NCBI GenBank assembly: GCA_947595415.1
Contig: CANQER010000017.1
Location: 1 to 14,056 of the forward strand
From: an uncultured Bacilli bacterium
GTDB taxonomy: Bacteria; Bacillota_I; Bacilli_A; RF39; UBA660
Reading direction: 5' to 3'
Length of the DNA stretch: 14,056 bases
Shown: piece by piece, positions 13,615-14,056 of the stretch
Numbering within the stretch: the stretch's first letter is position 1
Layout of the letters: each line of letters opens with the position of its first letter
The notes under the pieces: generated by a model
Databases searched by the model: none
What the model saw: only the letters and a program-made list of their open reading frames with translations
Told to the model about the DNA's origin: nothing
Made by a program: the position numbers and the translations under genes

Positions 13615-13752
13615 ATAAAATTAACAGATAAACAACTTTTACAAGTAAATGGTGGAGGAGCTTTACTTGGAATTGGTGCAGCTTTCTTCGCAGCTATATC
13701 TTTTATTATTGGTATGTATGATGGATATACAAGACCATATAAATGCAGATAA
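13615..13752 (+). CDS. Double-glycine bacteriocin peptide 1, apparent ATA start
   Basis: A 45-residue precursor if read from the ATA at 13615. The leader, (M)KLTDKQLLQVNGG, is a textbook double-glycine leader cut by C39 peptidases. The predicted core has 31 residues, is hydrophobic and slightly cationic, starts GALLGIGAAFFAAISF and ends GMYDGYTRPYKCR, with GxxxG motifs GALLG and GMYDG and one cysteine. No ATG, GTG or TTG exists in this frame: upstream lie only TGA (13606), TGT, AAA, ATA. AAAGGA lies 10 bases ahead of the ATA, and the accessory gene's ATG-ATG-TAA ends one base earlier, so reinitiation at ATA or a +1 slip from ATG 13608 are possible. Dropping one T would instead fuse it to the accessory protein, so a simple sequencing error is not the obvious explanation. 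The stop leads directly into the next gene's ribosome site. Confidence 0.75.
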   Translation: MKLTDKQLLQVNGGGALLGIGAAFFAAISFIIGMYDGYTRPYKCR

Positions 13753-13762
13753 GGAGGGATTT

Positions 13763-13927
13763 ATGAGATTAAGTAAAAAAGAACTACTAGAAGTTGATGG
13801 TGGCATTAAGATAACTGGAGTTATTTTAAATGGTGCTTTAAAGGCTATAAATATTTTTACAGATTTAGGACGAGCTTTAGGTAGTGCAATTAGAAGAATG
13901 AGTACAAATAGTATGTGTCGTGTTTAG
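13763..13927 (+). CDS. Double-glycine bacteriocin peptide 2
   Basis: A 54-residue precursor with leader MRLSKKELLEVDGG and a predicted 40-residue core starting IKITGVILNGALKAIN. The core is cationic (six Lys/Arg against one Asp) and amphipathic, with a GxxxG motif GRALG, a GxxxA motif GALKA and one cysteine near the C-terminus (MCRV). A near-perfect AAGGAGG lies 5 bases ahead of the ATG, formed together with the stop of peptide 1. A longer in-frame start at 13649 overlaps peptide 1 and has no ribosome site, so it is rejected. Two small GG peptides in tandem with GxxxG motifs fit a class IIb two-peptide bacteriocin, in which both chains act together on the target membrane. No close relative is recalled, so the antimicrobial role is inferred. 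Confidence 0.85.
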   Translation: MRLSKKELLEVDGGIKITGVILNGALKAINIFTDLGRALGSAIRRMSTNSMCRV

Positions 13928-13934
13928 TTATGTT

Positions 13935-13968
13935 AAGTGACATGTTTAATACGTGTCACTTTTTATTT
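13935..13968 (+). terminator. Strong terminator of the bacteriocin operon
   Basis: An 11-bp stem (13935-13945 with 13951-13961, one T-G pair) and a five-base loop, followed by TTTT-A-TTT. It begins 7 bases after the stop of peptide 2. Confidence 0.92.
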
Positions 13969-13994
13969 ACATATTTATTAATTTATGGTATATT
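13966..13994 (+). promoter_or_regulatory. Strong promoter for the gene at the right edge
   Basis: TTTACA (13966-13971), a 17-base spacer and TATATT (13989-13994) preceded by TGG, making an extended -10. It begins in the T tract of the bacteriocin terminator. The start point would be about 14001. Confidence 0.75.
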
Positions 13995-14023
13995 AGTAAT
14001 GGATAAGAAAGTAGGTAATGGAT

Positions 14024-14056
14024 ATGTTAGCAAATAGCAAATGGGGGGGGGTATTT
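14024..14056 (+). CDS. Start of an unidentified gene with a nine-G tract
   Basis: An open frame from ATG 14024 (MLANSKWGGVF) continuing past the edge. GTAGG lies 8 bases ahead; another in-frame ATG at 14018 is only 2 bases from it. A strong promoter precedes. Codons 7 to 10 contain nine consecutive G (14043-14051), which is striking in a region this AT-rich. Too little is visible to name the product; an immunity gene for the bacteriocin or a phase-variable surface gene are both open. Confidence 0.4.
   Translation, partial: MLANSKWGGVF

Noticed and set aside
13649..13762. Longer N-terminus for bacteriocin peptide 2
   Set aside because: It overlaps peptide 1 in another frame and has no ribosome site, while ATG 13763 has AAGGAGG and gives a standard GG leader.
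1..14056. Mycoplasma-type code (TGA as tryptophan)
   Set aside because: All conserved tryptophans are TGG, TGA ends the exporter and hydrolase genes, and no real gene has an in-frame TGA.
1..14056. CRISPR arrays, tRNA or rRNA genes, insertion sequences
   Set aside because: No regularly spaced repeats, tRNA-like cloverleaf sequence, transposase frame or terminal inverted repeats were seen by eye.

Overview
The window looks like a chromosomal stretch from an AT-rich, low-GC Bacillota. GerQ, YlbD and YlbE point to a spore-forming member of the Bacilli or a Mollicutes-related gut lineage; this is inference, since no rRNA marker is present. Standard-code use is supported: tryptophan is TGG throughout and two genes end in TGA. 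Genes are tightly packed, with many 1-8 nt overlaps, and all but gerQ lie on the plus strand. No stretch over 300 bases lacks a gene.

Layout. (1) 1-1197: the 3' end of pnp, then a flavin-reductase-family gene overlapping it by 1 nt, closed by a terminator. (2) 1206-3546: mutL and an unusual peptide deformylase homologue (HQVDH in place of HExDH), ending at a bidirectional terminator shared with convergent gerQ. (3) 3545-6417: gerQ (minus strand) diverges from pduL across overlapping promoters. pduL is followed without a gap by an ApbE flavin transferase, a NusG-domain-II protein and a Gx-transporter-family membrane protein. The last three match the fmnB-eetA-eetB core of extracytosolic flavin/electron-transfer loci. 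(4) 6443-8538: a degenerate alpha/beta-hydrolase, lspA and an RluD-type pseudouridine synthase. (5) 8585-11058: a YqgP-like rhomboid protease, ylbD, ylbE, a structured leader region and rsmD. (6) 11114-13968: a bacteriocin locus with a C39-peptidase ABC exporter, a very short secretion accessory protein and two double-glycine peptides with GxxxG motifs, closed by a strong terminator. (7) 13966-14056: a strong extended -10 promoter and the first codons of a gene holding a nine-G tract, cut by the window edge.

How the parts fit. Most of the window is housekeeping (RNA decay, mismatch repair, lipoprotein maturation, rRNA modification) mixed with spore-coat genes. The least ordinary part is the putative two-peptide bacteriocin operon. 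Its exporter should both cut the GG leaders and export the peptides. Its accessory protein is about a third of the usual length, its first peptide has no ATG/GTG/TTG start, and no immunity gene is visible before the terminator. Other oddities are the catalytically altered deformylase and hydrolase, the flavin module without visible partners, the rsmD leader and the poly-G tract.
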